A stretch of DNA of 64,000 bases from Opitutaceae bacterium (GCA_030693515.1 JAUYAK010000057.1:114589-178588); one strand, 5' to 3'. Positions 19,491 through 28,434 are shown, counted from the first letter of the stretch. Notes: generated by a model from the letters alone, not told the origin. Made by a program: numbers and translations.

Positions 19491-20209
19491 CTATCGGCCG
19501 GAGCGGAGTGACGACACGTCGGAATCGGTGTGCCTCATGGGGATGAGCGTCGCCCCTTTGGTCTCTTGGCCGACAAACACCCTGCACGCGGCCGCCAGCA
19601 CCGGGAGGACTTTCTTCAAGCCGGCATCGTCGCTCTCGAACAGGGCCTGCACGCCCCAGACCGGCGCCGGCAACTGTCGGGCATCGGCCGGATCTTTTGC
19701 GTAGGCCAGCAGCCTGAGTAATTTATTCACACTCTGAACTTCGCGAGATGGCGTGTCATAGCCTCGCAGCTCCTGAGTCGGAGGATCCTGAATCGTGACC
19801 GTCTGATAAATGGGTGTGCCACTCGACGTGGCGCCCACTTGCTGGGTTTCCTGCCGGACTCGCCCGGGAACCGTGACATAAATCGGGACATGGGTGATCT
19901 CCCGGCGGGTAGCCCCAACAGCGAGTCCGCAATCCACGGTGACAAAAAAATCCGGGGTCACGGCCTCACCCGCTTCGTGCATGCCCTTGTTTTTTAGCGC
20001 ACGGCGGGCCACGTCCAAGGCCGCCGGCAAAGTCGCCTGGCCAACCGGCGACCCGGCCTGCCCGACCAGCCGAAAGGTCGCCGCTTTGGGTGGCTGGCCG
20101 TGGGCGATGCGCTTACCTTTACGTTCTAGATCGTGGTGGCGCACCCGCTGAGGCACCCGAGGGCCGCGCCGATAAAGCCGATGACGAGGCGATGGACCCA
20201 GGGTCGCAT
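19491..20209 (-). pseudogene. Lipoprotein gene (DUF4136-like) with a frameshift after the signal peptide
   Basis: From the ATG at 20209 the reading is MRPWVHRLVIGFIGAALGCL, then S-G-C-A-T-T-I and TAG: a lipoprotein signal with lipobox L-S-G-C and nothing behind it. In the next frame, starting a few bases earlier, there is a good 210-residue continuation (AATFRLVGQAG, ALDVARRALKNKGMHE, DFFVTVDCGL, then a region ending KKVLPVLAAACRVFVGQETK) with no start of its own. The body resembles DUF4136-type lipoproteins. A one-base shift near 20125-20140 would join the halves. It may be a true mutation or a sequence error. Confidence 0.65.
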
Positions 20210-20274
20210 CCGCGGCGAAGCTAGGTTTGGAAGCGGAGCCATGGGATTCAGCAAGGCGCCAACTTCCCGGAGCC

Positions 20275-21624
20275 TCACCCCACGAAGCTGTAATCGTAGG
20301 GCGCGCGCAGCTCGCGCGCGAGGTGGGCGTTCCCCTCGGCGGCATGGGCGCCGGTAAATCTCTCCGCATCCCCGTCCCACGTGAGCGCACGTCCCGTGCG
20401 CATCGCGATGGCCCCGAGGTGGCACATGGTGGCGGAGCGATGGCCGGTCTCGACATCGCAGATCGGCGCCTGCCGTGATTTCACGCAGTCGAAGAAATTT
20501 TCCATGTGGTTTTTGCTGACCGGCAGTTTCACGGCGTCTTCCGGCAGGGGCGCTTTCAGGATTTCCGGATCGCTGGCCTTGATGGTGTCGCGGTTGACCC
20601 AGATCCAGCCGTGCGTGCCCTCGAAGCGGATGCCGTTGCGCTGGCCATCGGCGACGACCTTGCCGCCGTTCGGGTTGTCGTCGCGCGTGGTGTGGATGTT
20701 GAGGCGGACGCCGTTGGCGTAGGTGTAGTTGACCTCGTAGTCGCTGAAGGTCGTGTAGCCGCCCGGGATGGGATCGGCCAGCACGCGCGCGCTCACCTCG
20801 CGCGGGGCGACGAGACCGATGGCCCAATAAGCGATGTCGTTGTGGTGCGCGCCCCAGTCGGTCATCGTGCCGCCGGAATACTCGAACCAAAAACGAAACG
20901 TCCGGTGGCACCGCTGTGGCACGTAGGCGGTGAACGGCGCGGGCCCGAGCCAGAAATCCCAGTTGAGCTCCTCCGGCACCGGGGCGGTGGCAAACGGCCC
21001 CTCGCGCAGGCCGGCGGGCAGCCACACATCGGCGGAAAGGAGTTTCCCGATCCGGGTGTTGCGCACGAGTTCGCACGCGAGGCGGAAACGCTGCGAGCTG
21101 CGCTGCTGCGTGCCCGTCTGGAGGACGATGCCGCTCTGCTGCACTTCGCGCACGAGGCGCCGGCCCTCGTCGATGGTGAGCGTGAGCGGCTTTTCCGCAT
21201 AGACGTCCTTCTTCGCGCGCGCGGCGCCGAGGTTGACGAGCGTGTGCCAGTGGTCGGGCGTGCCGTTGACGAGCGCGTGGACATCGGGCCGCTCCAGCAC
21301 GCGGCGAAAATCCGAGTATATTTTCGGCGCGGGCTTGCCCTCGGGCGTGAGCTTAGCCGCGGTCTCCGCCGCGCGCTTCGCATCGACATCGCAGACGGCG
21401 ACGAGGTCGCCCCAGTTGGCGGCGTTGCGTGAATCACCGGTCCCCTGCCCGCCGCAACCGATGAGGGCAAAGCCCGGGCGATCGTTGGGGGCGGGCTTTT
21501 TCGGCGCGGGGGCCTCGGCGGCGGCGAGCTGGCGCTCGACAAACCACAGCGGCAGACCGCTAGCGGCGGCCAGGGCGGCGCAGCGGCGCACAAAGCCGCG
21601 GCGGGAAAAGGTGGCAGATTTCAT
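20275..21624 (-). CDS. Gfo/Idh/MocA family oxidoreductase, Tat-exported
   Basis: 449 residues. It opens MKSATFSRRGFVRRCAALAA, a twin-arginine signal (R9-R10), then the Rossmann motif F-A-L-I-G-C-G-G-Q-G-T-G, V-A-V-C-D-V-D, N-G-T-P-D-H-W-H and the family E-K-P motif in DVYAEKPLTLTIDEGRR. Such proteins use tightly bound NAD(P) to oxidise or epimerise sugars, here in the periplasm. WGAHHNDIAYWAIG carries the expected C-terminal-domain His residues. It follows denD by 111 bases in the same direction, which fits oxidised sugar or sugar-acid metabolism, but the substrate is not deducible. Confidence 0.92.
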   Translation of the reverse strand: MKSATFSRRGFVRRCAALAAASGLPLWFVERQLAAAEAPAPKKPAPNDRPGFALIGCGGQGTGDSRNAANWGDLVAVCDVDAKRAAETAAKLTPEGKPAPKIYSDFRRVLERPDVHALVNGTPDHWHTLVNLGAARAKKDVYAEKPLTLTIDEGRRLVREVQQSGIVLQTGTQQRSSQRFRLACELVRNTRIGKLLSADVWLPAGLREGPFATAPVPEELNWDFWLGPAPFTAYVPQRCHRTFRFWFEYSGGTMTDWGAHHNDIAYWAIGLVAPREVSARVLADPIPGGYTTFSDYEVNYTYANGVRLNIHTTRDDNPNGGKVVADGQRNGIRFEGTHGWIWVNRDTIKASDPEILKAPLPEDAVKLPVSKNHMENFFDCVKSRQAPICDVETGHRSATMCHLGAIAMRTGRALTWDGDAERFTGAHAAEGNAHLARELRAPYDYSFVG

Positions 21625-21735
21625 GGGGCAAAGGGGTATTGCGCCACCGACATGAACGACGCCACGCGCGACGCCAATGCCAATCAGGTCAAAAACGCGG
21701 CGAGGGCTCGCGGCCCCAACCAGGCACCCAATTCC

Positions 21736-22728
21736 TCAAACCTTCAGCGAGCCGAAATCCTCGAGATACTGCTCCACAATCACCTTTAGCGGAGGTGGCA
21801 TCGGCAGGCCGAGGCGCACCGCCCGCGCGCCGTCCACGGCCTGGGGCCAGTTGTTCACGATGCCTTGGATGCGCGCATCAGGCGCATCGACGATTGCACC
21901 AAGCTTTAGCCCGCGCTCAGCGGCGATTTCCTTGAGCACCGCCTCGGCGAGGGCTGGCGTCACGCGATGCGCCGGCAGCACAAACGCCCGATCATCGCGC
22001 AGCCGATCCTCCGGCACCTCGTGGAGCGCGATCAGCGACTCGATCACGGTGCGGTAGCCGGTCATCGGGTGGCACTGGTCGCGGCGCACGGGGAGCGCGC
22101 ACGACACGCCGGCGAGCGGCTCGCGAAACATGCCGCTCGCCCAGCTCGACGCGGCGGCGTTGGGCTTGCCGGGCCGCACGATGACCGTGGGCAGCCGCGC
22201 AGAACGACCGTCGAAGTGACCCTTGCGCGAGTGGTCGTTGATGAGCAGCTCGCAGATCGCCTTGGTCATGCCGTAGGTCGTCTGCGGCGTGAGCTTGGTG
22301 CGATCGGTATTGGCCGGCTCCATCGCCTCGCCCCCGTAGCACGCGATGCTGCTGGCAAACACCACGCGCGGCCGGCCCGCGGCGGCCCGTGCAGCCTCAA
22401 AGACATTGCGCCCGCCGTCGAGGTTGACCCGCAGCGCGTCGTCGAAGCGCTCCTCGCACTCGCCGCTCACCATCGAGGCGAGATGGAAAATCGCCGTCGC
22501 CGCCTCGCTCCCGACGGCGGCAAACACCGCGTCACGCCGGCTGATGTCCGCCGCCACCTGCCGCACGCGGGGATCGGCGGCGGGCCGGTGAAACACCGCG
22601 TCGAGCAGCACGATTTCCGTGATGGACTCGGGCGCGCCGCTCGGGCCGGTGAGCTGGCCGCGCCCCAGCAATTTGTCGCAAAGCTGCGAGCCGAGGAATC
22701 CGCCGCCGCCGGTGATGATGACTTTCAT
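21736..22728 (-). CDS. denD: D-erythronate dehydrogenase-like NAD-dependent sugar-acid dehydrogenase (extended SDR)
   Basis: 330 residues from the ATG at 22728, where MKVIITGGGGFLGSQLCDKL gives the Rossmann G-x-x-G-x-x-G at the very start. Further marks are I-F-H-L-A-S-M-V-S-G-E-C-E, YGMTKAICELLINDHSRKG (active-site Y-x-x-x-K) and TVIVRPGKPNAAASSWASGM, a block typical of the DenD branch. DenD oxidises D-erythronate at C2 in four-carbon acid catabolism. The usual partners (OtnI, OtnK/OtnC, DenK) are not in the window, so the real substrate may differ. It sits 44 bases after an SDR gene in the same direction. Confidence 0.85.
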   Translation of the reverse strand: MKVIITGGGGFLGSQLCDKLLGRGQLTGPSGAPESITEIVLLDAVFHRPAADPRVRQVAADISRRDAVFAAVGSEAATAIFHLASMVSGECEERFDDALRVNLDGGRNVFEAARAAAGRPRVVFASSIACYGGEAMEPANTDRTKLTPQTTYGMTKAICELLINDHSRKGHFDGRSARLPTVIVRPGKPNAAASSWASGMFREPLAGVSCALPVRRDQCHPMTGYRTVIESLIALHEVPEDRLRDDRAFVLPAHRVTPALAEAVLKEIAAERGLKLGAIVDAPDARIQGIVNNWPQAVDGARAVRLGLPMPPPLKVIVEQYLEDFGSLKV

Positions 22729-22772
22729 TTTATTGGAAATCGAAGCGGGGCGCTCGCCGCTACGGAAATCTT

Positions 22773-23546
22773 TCACGCGTGCATGACCTGCCCGCCGTCG
22801 ATGTTCAGCGTCTGGCCCGTGATGTTGCGCGCGTGGTCCGAGGCGAGGAACACCGCCATCGCCGCAAACTCCGCCGGCTCCTGCCAGCGGCCGAGGGGCG
22901 AGACTTTGAGGATCTTGCCCTCCGCCCAGGCCGCGTAGGTCTCGCGCTTCTCCGGCGGCAGCGCGCGCTGGCCCGCGGCCCAGACGGATTCGTTGAGGTC
23001 GGTGCGCACCATGCCGGGCGCGAGACAGTTGGCGCGCACGCTATGCGGTGCGAGATCGCGCGCGGCGCACTGCATGAAATTGATGAGCCCCGCCTTGGCC
23101 GCGCTGTAGGGCGGATCGGTGGGCGAGCCGATCTGGCCGGCGACGGATGTAAGAAAAAGCAGCGTGCCGCGCTTCCGCGCCGCCATCCGCGGACCAAAGA
23201 CGTGCGCGACGTTCACCGCCCCGATGAGGTTGATGTCGAGCACGCGCGCCCAGTCGGCCGGCGGCACGTTCCAGAACGGGAAACCGAATTTCCCCGATCC
23301 CGCCCCCACGGAGAACACGACATGGTCCGTCTCGCCGATCGCGTCGGCAAACGCCTGCACCGCCGCGAGCGAGGTGACGTCGCCGCTCACGATGTCGCCC
23401 GCCGCCTGCAACGCTTCCGGCGCGGCCTCGCGGTCGAAGCCGCGCACCCGGCAGTCCTCCGCGACAAAGCCGAGCGCGATGGCGCGGCCGATGCCCTTGG
23501 CGGCGCCGAAGACCGCGACGTTCTGCCCGGCGAGGTTCAGGTTCAT
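22773..23546 (-). CDS. Classical short-chain dehydrogenase/reductase
   Basis: 257 residues. The cofactor motif G-A-A-K-G-I-G-R lies at about 14-21, with acidic D-R-E after beta-2 (38-40) suggesting NAD preference. The catalytic set is S134, Y147, K151 (LTSVAGQIG ... PPYSAAKAG), and NITGQTLNIDGGQVMHA is at the C terminus. It is probably an oxidoreductase for a sugar or sugar acid, judged by the neighbouring denD and Gfo/Idh genes. It lies 37 bases after pheA on the same strand and may be read from the same transcript. The exact substrate is unknown. Confidence 0.92.
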   Translation of the reverse strand: MNLNLAGQNVAVFGAAKGIGRAIALGFVAEDCRVRGFDREAAPEALQAAGDIVSGDVTSLAAVQAFADAIGETDHVVFSVGAGSGKFGFPFWNVPPADWARVLDINLIGAVNVAHVFGPRMAARKRGTLLFLTSVAGQIGSPTDPPYSAAKAGLINFMQCAARDLAPHSVRANCLAPGMVRTDLNESVWAAGQRALPPEKRETYAAWAEGKILKVSPLGRWQEPAEFAAMAVFLASDHARNITGQTLNIDGGQVMHA

Positions 23547-23583
23547 GCGCGGGCGACGGGGTGGCGGAGCACGGCGTTTGCGC

Positions 23584-24663
23584 TCAGCTCACCGCCGGAT
23601 AGCTGCCGAGCCATTTCACGAGCGGGCAGAATTTCCGCAGTTCGCCAATCGCGGCCTTCATCGCGGCGTCGTCGTGATGCCCGGTGATATCGAGGAAGAA
23701 ATAATAATCCCACGGACGCTTCTTGCTCGGGCGCGACTCGATCTTCGAGAGGTTGATGCCGCGCTCGGCGAGGGGCATGAGCATTTTCAGGAGCGCGCCG
23801 GAGTGCGCCGCGGCCTCGTCGCCGAGCGAGACCACCAGGCTGGTGATATCCTTGCCGCCGCCGACCGGGCCCGAGGCCTTTTTGCCGAGGACAAAGAACC
23901 GCGTGGTGTTGTCGGCCTTGTCCTGAATGTTGCGGGCCACGACTGGCACGCCGTAGTGCTCGGCCGCGAGTTCGCCGGCGATGGCCGCCGTGCCGGGCTC
24001 GACCTTGGCCATCTGCACCGCGCGCGACGTGCTCGGCGCATCGACAAGGCGCGCGTGCGGGAGATGGCGCTGCAGCCAATGCCGGCACTGCGCGATCGCC
24101 TGATCCTTGGAATAGACGCACGCGATGTCCTCGAGCGGAGACTGCGAGATGAGCGCGTGGTTAATCTCCAGGTAGATCTGCGCGACGATCTTGAGGTCGC
24201 TCTCGACGAAGCTGTCGAGCGCCTCGCGCACGGAGCCCTCGGTGGAGTTCTCGATCGGGATGACGGCGTAGTCGGTCTCGCCCTTTTCCACCGCGGTGAA
24301 GATGTCGCTCACGGTGGCCATGCCGTGGTAGGTCACGCTGGCGCCAAATTTCTTCAACGCGGCGGCGTGGGTGTTGCTCGCCTCCGGGCCGAGATAAGCG
24401 ATGAGCAGCGGCTTCTCCAAGGCGATGGCCGCCGACATGATCTCGCGGTAGATCGCGCGGAGGGCCTCGTGCTTGATCGGGCCTTCGTTCTGGCCCGTGA
24501 CTTTGCGAAACACGGCGTCCTCGCGCTCGGCCACGTAGATCTGGCCGCCGGCGTTGCGCTTCAGCTTGCCGATCTCGGCGGCGAGCGTGAGGCGCTGGTT
24601 GAGGAGCTCGACGAGCTGCTTGTCGAGCGAGTCGATTTTCTCGCGGATGGGGCCGAGGTCCAT
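23584..24663 (-). CDS. pheA: Bifunctional chorismate mutase / prephenate dehydratase
   Basis: 359 residues from the ATG at 24663. Residues 1-85 are an AroQ-type chorismate mutase (LGPIREKIDSLDKQLVELLN, KHEALRAIYREIMSAAIALE). From about 92 comes prephenate dehydratase (AYLGPEASNTHAAALKKFG, VIPIENSTEGSVREALD, and NTTRFFVLG with the catalytic T-R-F). The C-terminal ACT domain has the N-L-S-K-I-E-S-R-P phenylalanine-binding motif. It converts chorismate to phenylpyruvate and should be feedback-inhibited by phenylalanine. One base separates it from the scpB stop, a tight pairing with an unrelated chromosome-segregation gene. Confidence 0.96.
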   Translation of the reverse strand: MDLGPIREKIDSLDKQLVELLNQRLTLAAEIGKLKRNAGGQIYVAEREDAVFRKVTGQNEGPIKHEALRAIYREIMSAAIALEKPLLIAYLGPEASNTHAAALKKFGASVTYHGMATVSDIFTAVEKGETDYAVIPIENSTEGSVREALDSFVESDLKIVAQIYLEINHALISQSPLEDIACVYSKDQAIAQCRHWLQRHLPHARLVDAPSTSRAVQMAKVEPGTAAIAGELAAEHYGVPVVARNIQDKADNTTRFFVLGKKASGPVGGGKDITSLVVSLGDEAAAHSGALLKMLMPLAERGINLSKIESRPSKKRPWDYYFFLDITGHHDDAAMKAAIGELRKFCPLVKWLGSYPAVS

Positions 24664-24664
24664 G

Positions 24665-25516
24665 TCAGTTGCCCTCAGGGGACGCGGGCTTTTCCGGCGC
24701 GACCGCGGCGGCCTCGAGCGGGAGCTGCTCGTCGGCGAGGCCCATGTCGGTGTCGGTCGGCGCGTGGGCGGGGGAGGAGGTCTTGAGCCACTCGTCGATT
24801 TGGCGCGACGAGAGCACGTCGGAGGCGGGGAGTTCGTCCAGCGACTTGATGCCGACAAATTCGAGAAACTGATCCGTCGTCCCGTATTGGATCGGGCGGC
24901 CCGGCGAATCCGCGCGGCCGACGATGTAGACGAGTTCGCGCTCCAGAAGCTTGTTGATGCCAGCCTCGGCCGAGACGCCACGGATCGTCTCGATCTCACT
25001 GCGGGTGACAGGCTGACGATACGCCACGACGGCGAGGGTCTCGATAGCGGACTGGCTGAGCTTCACCGGCGGCGGCTCCTGCCGGAGGATGCGCACCCAG
25101 CGGGCGAAACGCGGATGCGTCACGAGGCGGTAGCCGGCGTTGCCCTCGATGAGGAGCAGGCCGTCGTCGCTCGCGCGCAACTCCGCGGCGATCGCGTCCA
25201 TCACCTCGCGGATCTGCGTGGCGGTGATGAGCGTGGGCACGTCGCCATAAAGCTCCGGGTCCTGCGGCAGATCGGCGGAGACCTCGGTGATTTCCTCGGC
25301 CGGTGCGGCGGCCGCGGGGGCGGAGCCATCGGTTCCGTTTTCATCCGCCGCAGGCGATGGGGCCTCCGGGGCGGCCGGAGCCGGCTCGTCACCTTCCATC
25401 AACGGCAGCTGCGTGTCGTGAAACCGCGCAAACGCCGCCTGGATGTCCTTGATCGCGAGCGGCTGGCTCGACGAGAGCAGGAGCGCCTTGAGCACTTTTT
25501 TCAGGTTGAAGGCCAT
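24665..25516 (-). CDS. scpB: Segregation and condensation protein ScpB
   Basis: 283 residues from the ATG at 25516 (MAFNLKKVLKALLLSSSQPL). Two winged-helix units carry the ScpB signatures GYRLVTHPRFARWVRIL and LSQSAIETLAVVAYRQPVTR followed by S-E-I-E-T-I-R-G-V, then YIVGRADSPGRPIQYGTT. ScpB is a kleisin-associated part of the SMC-ScpAB condensin. An unusual Ala/Pro/Glu-rich insert (about residues 44-80) breaks the first winged helix, and the C-terminal tail is acidic and Ala-rich. No scpA is visible. It is divergent from ilvD across 230 bases. Confidence 0.93.
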   Translation of the reverse strand: MAFNLKKVLKALLLSSSQPLAIKDIQAAFARFHDTQLPLMEGDEPAPAAPEAPSPAADENGTDGSAPAAAAPAEEITEVSADLPQDPELYGDVPTLITATQIREVMDAIAAELRASDDGLLLIEGNAGYRLVTHPRFARWVRILRQEPPPVKLSQSAIETLAVVAYRQPVTRSEIETIRGVSAEAGINKLLERELVYIVGRADSPGRPIQYGTTDQFLEFVGIKSLDELPASDVLSSRQIDEWLKTSSPAHAPTDTDMGLADEQLPLEAAAVAPEKPASPEGN

Positions 25517-25746
25517 GCGGGAAAATCGCCGGGGAGTGATGCGGTCGCCGCAAAGCCATGCAATCCCCAAAACGTCCCCACCCGATCGGGCCGCTCAGGC
25601 GTGCCACCACGCGCTCCGATCGCCTCGGGCCACCGGCACAGTGCCGCACCCGCTTCGCCGCCCAACCGCAAACACACTTGCCCGGCCTCCGCCCGCTTGG
25701 TTGCCTCCGTTTCCCACTTTTCCGATTTCCCAATTTCCCAATTTTC
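25517..25746. other. Divergent spacer scpB/ilvD with pyrimidine-rich run
   Basis: This spacer must hold the promoters of both scpB and ilvD. Just before the ilvD start (about 25710-25746) runs a pyrimidine-rich series of short imperfect repeats of TTTCCCA(A/C). No T-box or Leu/Ile/Val-rich leader peptide was seen, so ilvD shows no sign of classical attenuation. Confidence 0.5.
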
Positions 25747-27465
25747 ATGAGCACCTCCCCCGACTCCACCCGCCTTCATTCCTCCGTCGTCGTCGACGGC
25801 AACGACCGCGCCCCCGCCCGCTCCATGCTGCGCGCCGTCGGTTTCACCGATGAAGATTTCAAGAAGCCCCAGATCGCCGTCGCCTCGTCCGCCAGCAACA
25901 TGACGCCTTGCAACGTCCACTTGGGCGACCTCAGCGAGCACGCGCAGAAGGGCATCGATGCCGCCGGCGGCAAATCCGTTTATTTCAACACCATCACCGT
26001 CACCGACGGCATCAGCATGGGCACGCAGGGCATGCGCTACTCCCTCGTCTCCCGCGACGTGATCGCCGACTCCATCGAGACCGCCGTCGCCGCCGAGGGC
26101 TTCGACGGTCTCGTCGCCATCGGGGGCTGCGACAAAAACATGCCGGGTTGCATGATGGCCATCGCGCGCCTCAACCGCCCCGCCGTTTTCATCTACGGCG
26201 GCACCATTCTCCCCGGCTTCCTTGCCACCGACTGCGACAAACAGAAGCCCCTCGACATCGTCTCCGTCTTCGAAGCCGTCGGCAAACACGCCAAGGGCGA
26301 GCTCGACGACGCGGGCCTGAAAGCCGTGGAGACCACCGCCATCCCCGGCCCCGGCTCCTGCGGCGGCATGTATACCGCCAACACCATGGCCTCCGCCATC
26401 GAGGCCCTCGGCATGAGCCTGCCCAACAGCAGCGCCCAGCTCGCCGTCGGCAAAGAGAAACGCGACGACTGCGAACGCGCCGGGGCCGCCGTCATGGCCA
26501 TGCTCAAGAAAGGCACCAAGCCCCGCGATATTCTCACGCGAAAGGCCTTTGAGAACTCCATCACCGTCTGTCTCGCGCTCGGCGGCTCGACCAATCTCAT
26601 CCTTCACCTCCTCGCCATCGCCCACTCCGCCGAGGTCCCGCTCACCCTCGAAGATTTCAAGACCATCGGCGCCCGCGTCCCGCTCCTCGCCGACGTGAAA
26701 CCGTTCGGCAAATACGGCATGGCCCACCTCATCCGCATCGGCGGCATCCGCCCGATGATGAAGCTCCTTCTCGACCGCGGCCTGCTCCACGGCGATTGCC
26801 TCACCGTCTCCGGCGAGACCATCGCCCAGTCGCTCAAGGACGTGCAGCCCTACCCGTCCTACCCGGACCAGCAGGACGTCATCCGCCCCTGGGACAAACC
26901 GATCAAGGCCGACACCCACCTCCGCGTCCTCCATGGCAACCTCGCCCCCGGCGGCGCCGTCGGCAAAATCACCGGCAAGGAAGGCCTCTACTTCAAGGGT
27001 CCCGCCAAGGTTTACGAGGGCGAGGAAGACGCGCTCCAGGGCGTCCTCCGTGGCGATGTCGTCAAGGGCGACGTGGTCGTCATCCGCAACGAAGGCCCCG
27101 TCGGCGGCCCCGGCATGCGCGAAATGCTTTCGCCCACCAGCGCCATTGCCGGCCGTGGCCTCATCAAGGATGTCGCCCTCATCACCGACGGCCGCTTCTC
27201 CGGCGGTTCGCACGGCTTCGACGTCGGCCACATCACCCCCGAAGCCGCCAAAGGCGGCCCGATCGGCATCGTGAAAAACGGCGACCTCATCGAAATCGAC
27301 GCCGTCAAAAACACGATGAGCCTCCTCATCCCCGAAGCCGACTACGCCGCCCGGATGAAGGCCTACCAGCCCCTCCCGCCGAAAGAAACCCGCGGCGTCC
27401 TCGCCAAATACGCGAAGCTCGTGAGCACGGCGTCGGAGGGTGCGGTGACGGATAAGAATCTCTAA
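25747..27465 (+). CDS. ilvD: Dihydroxy-acid dehydratase
   Basis: 572 residues, the usual length. IlvD dehydrates 2,3-dihydroxy-isovalerate and -3-methylvalerate in valine, leucine and isoleucine synthesis. The Fe-S cluster blocks are present: C-N-V-H-L, G-G-C-D-K-N-M-P-G-C-M-M-A and G-S-C-G-G-M-Y-T-A-N-T-M. Further blocks are LALGGSTNLILHLLAIAHSA, NLAPGGAVGKITGKEG and LITDGRFSGGSHGFDVGHI, with the catalytic Ser in the last. It stands alone, divergent from scpB; no other ilv gene is nearby. Confidence 0.97.
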   Translation: MSTSPDSTRLHSSVVVDGNDRAPARSMLRAVGFTDEDFKKPQIAVASSASNMTPCNVHLGDLSEHAQKGIDAAGGKSVYFNTITVTDGISMGTQGMRYSLVSRDVIADSIETAVAAEGFDGLVAIGGCDKNMPGCMMAIARLNRPAVFIYGGTILPGFLATDCDKQKPLDIVSVFEAVGKHAKGELDDAGLKAVETTAIPGPGSCGGMYTANTMASAIEALGMSLPNSSAQLAVGKEKRDDCERAGAAVMAMLKKGTKPRDILTRKAFENSITVCLALGGSTNLILHLLAIAHSAEVPLTLEDFKTIGARVPLLADVKPFGKYGMAHLIRIGGIRPMMKLLLDRGLLHGDCLTVSGETIAQSLKDVQPYPSYPDQQDVIRPWDKPIKADTHLRVLHGNLAPGGAVGKITGKEGLYFKGPAKVYEGEEDALQGVLRGDVVKGDVVVIRNEGPVGGPGMREMLSPTSAIAGRGLIKDVALITDGRFSGGSHGFDVGHITPEAAKGGPIGIVKNGDLIEIDAVKNTMSLLIPEADYAARMKAYQPLPPKETRGVLAKYAKLVSTASEGAVTDKNL

Positions 27466-27506
27466 GTCACTCAGGATTCTTTCATCACAGCCGACGCGAC
27501 CTCGCG

Positions 27507-28403
27507 ATGCCTTCCGACCCCGCCCCATCTCATGGGAGAAAACGCGTCGTCCTCACGGCTAAAGAGGCGGCCGAGGGATTTGGGCGCACCCTAGCTGAAA
27601 ATACCAATAATTTGCTCGCGGATGGCAAGTTGGACGCTCGAGAAGCAGTCGCTCTAAAACAGTGGTTAGAAGCGTGCGGCGAAAGCGATTTACCCGCACT
27701 CAACTACCTCCGTGAGGAAGTCCAACGCTACGCAGCAGACGGAGAAATTCTCCCCTGGGAACTGGGTCGTTTGCAGCTGGCACTAGAGCGCATTTTACCC
27801 CCAGCCGATCGAGCGATCGCGAAAGCTGCTCGAAATAAAGCGGAGGCACAGATGGAAGCCAGTGAAGCCACGGAATCAGAAGCATCTCGCGAAACGAGGC
27901 GGCAAGATTTTGAAAGACGACGCGCGCCTGCAACCGATGACAGCGCGACGATGGCTCAGGTAAAGTTCATCGAGGACTTGGGAGGCACAATTCCGACCGG
28001 CACCACCAAACATCAAGCTTCTGAATTAATTGGCCGCTTACTCGCCGAGCGCGAAGAAGTCGCGGGGAATTCGAATTCTACGAGTCCTCCGTCATCAAAG
28101 AAAGCCGGTGATACGAAATTGATGAAGGCGACAAACGCTCACAAAATTAAGCCGGGCCAAACAGTCTTCGATGTTAGTTTGCCCGCGCGTCAGCCTTATG
28201 AAGGGAAAGCTACATTAAAACAGAAGGACCTGATCTGGAGCCTTGGTTTCAAAGACCAAGCAGTCATTGATTCGCTTGGAAAATGGCAAGCATCAGCCCT
28301 TATCGATCAGATGAAGTCGCAGCGGAAACCAGGCAGCGGTCCTGCACTAATCCTCCTGATCTTTATCGTAATTGCGGTGGCCCTCGTAGCAAAATTCTCC
28401 TAG
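27507..28403 (+). CDS. Tail-anchored hypothetical protein: TerB-like N-terminus plus paired LGG/ASxLI modules
   Basis: 298 residues, unrecognised as a whole. Residues about 16-95 are helical with LLADGKLDAREAVALKQWLE and YAADGEILPWELGRLQLALE, the look of TerB-like (tellurite-resistance) helical bundles. A charged linker follows. Two copies of a short module then appear: MAQVKFIEDLGGTIPTGTTK with H-Q-A-S-E-L-I (about 149-177), and LKQKDLIWSLGFKDQAVIDS with W-Q-A-S-A-L-I (about 235-268). The last 20 residues (GPALILLIFIVIAVALVAKF) are a membrane helix with no tail, so the protein should be C-terminally anchored facing the cytosol. Base composition is visibly AT-richer than its neighbours, suggesting transfer. 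Confidence 0.75.
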   Translation: MPSDPAPSHGRKRVVLTAKEAAEGFGRTLAENTNNLLADGKLDAREAVALKQWLEACGESDLPALNYLREEVQRYAADGEILPWELGRLQLALERILPPADRAIAKAARNKAEAQMEASEATESEASRETRRQDFERRRAPATDDSATMAQVKFIEDLGGTIPTGTTKHQASELIGRLLAEREEVAGNSNSTSPPSSKKAGDTKLMKATNAHKIKPGQTVFDVSLPARQPYEGKATLKQKDLIWSLGFKDQAVIDSLGKWQASALIDQMKSQRKPGSGPALILLIFIVIAVALVAKFS

Positions 28404-28434
28404 TGAATTTGGAGTGCCCAAAATGGTTCACAGT

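Noticed and set aside
25517..25746. Possible T-box or leader-peptide attenuator before ilvD
   Set aside because: No T-box sequence, no terminator/antiterminator pair and no run of Leu/Ile/Val codons; only a pyrimidine-rich stretch.
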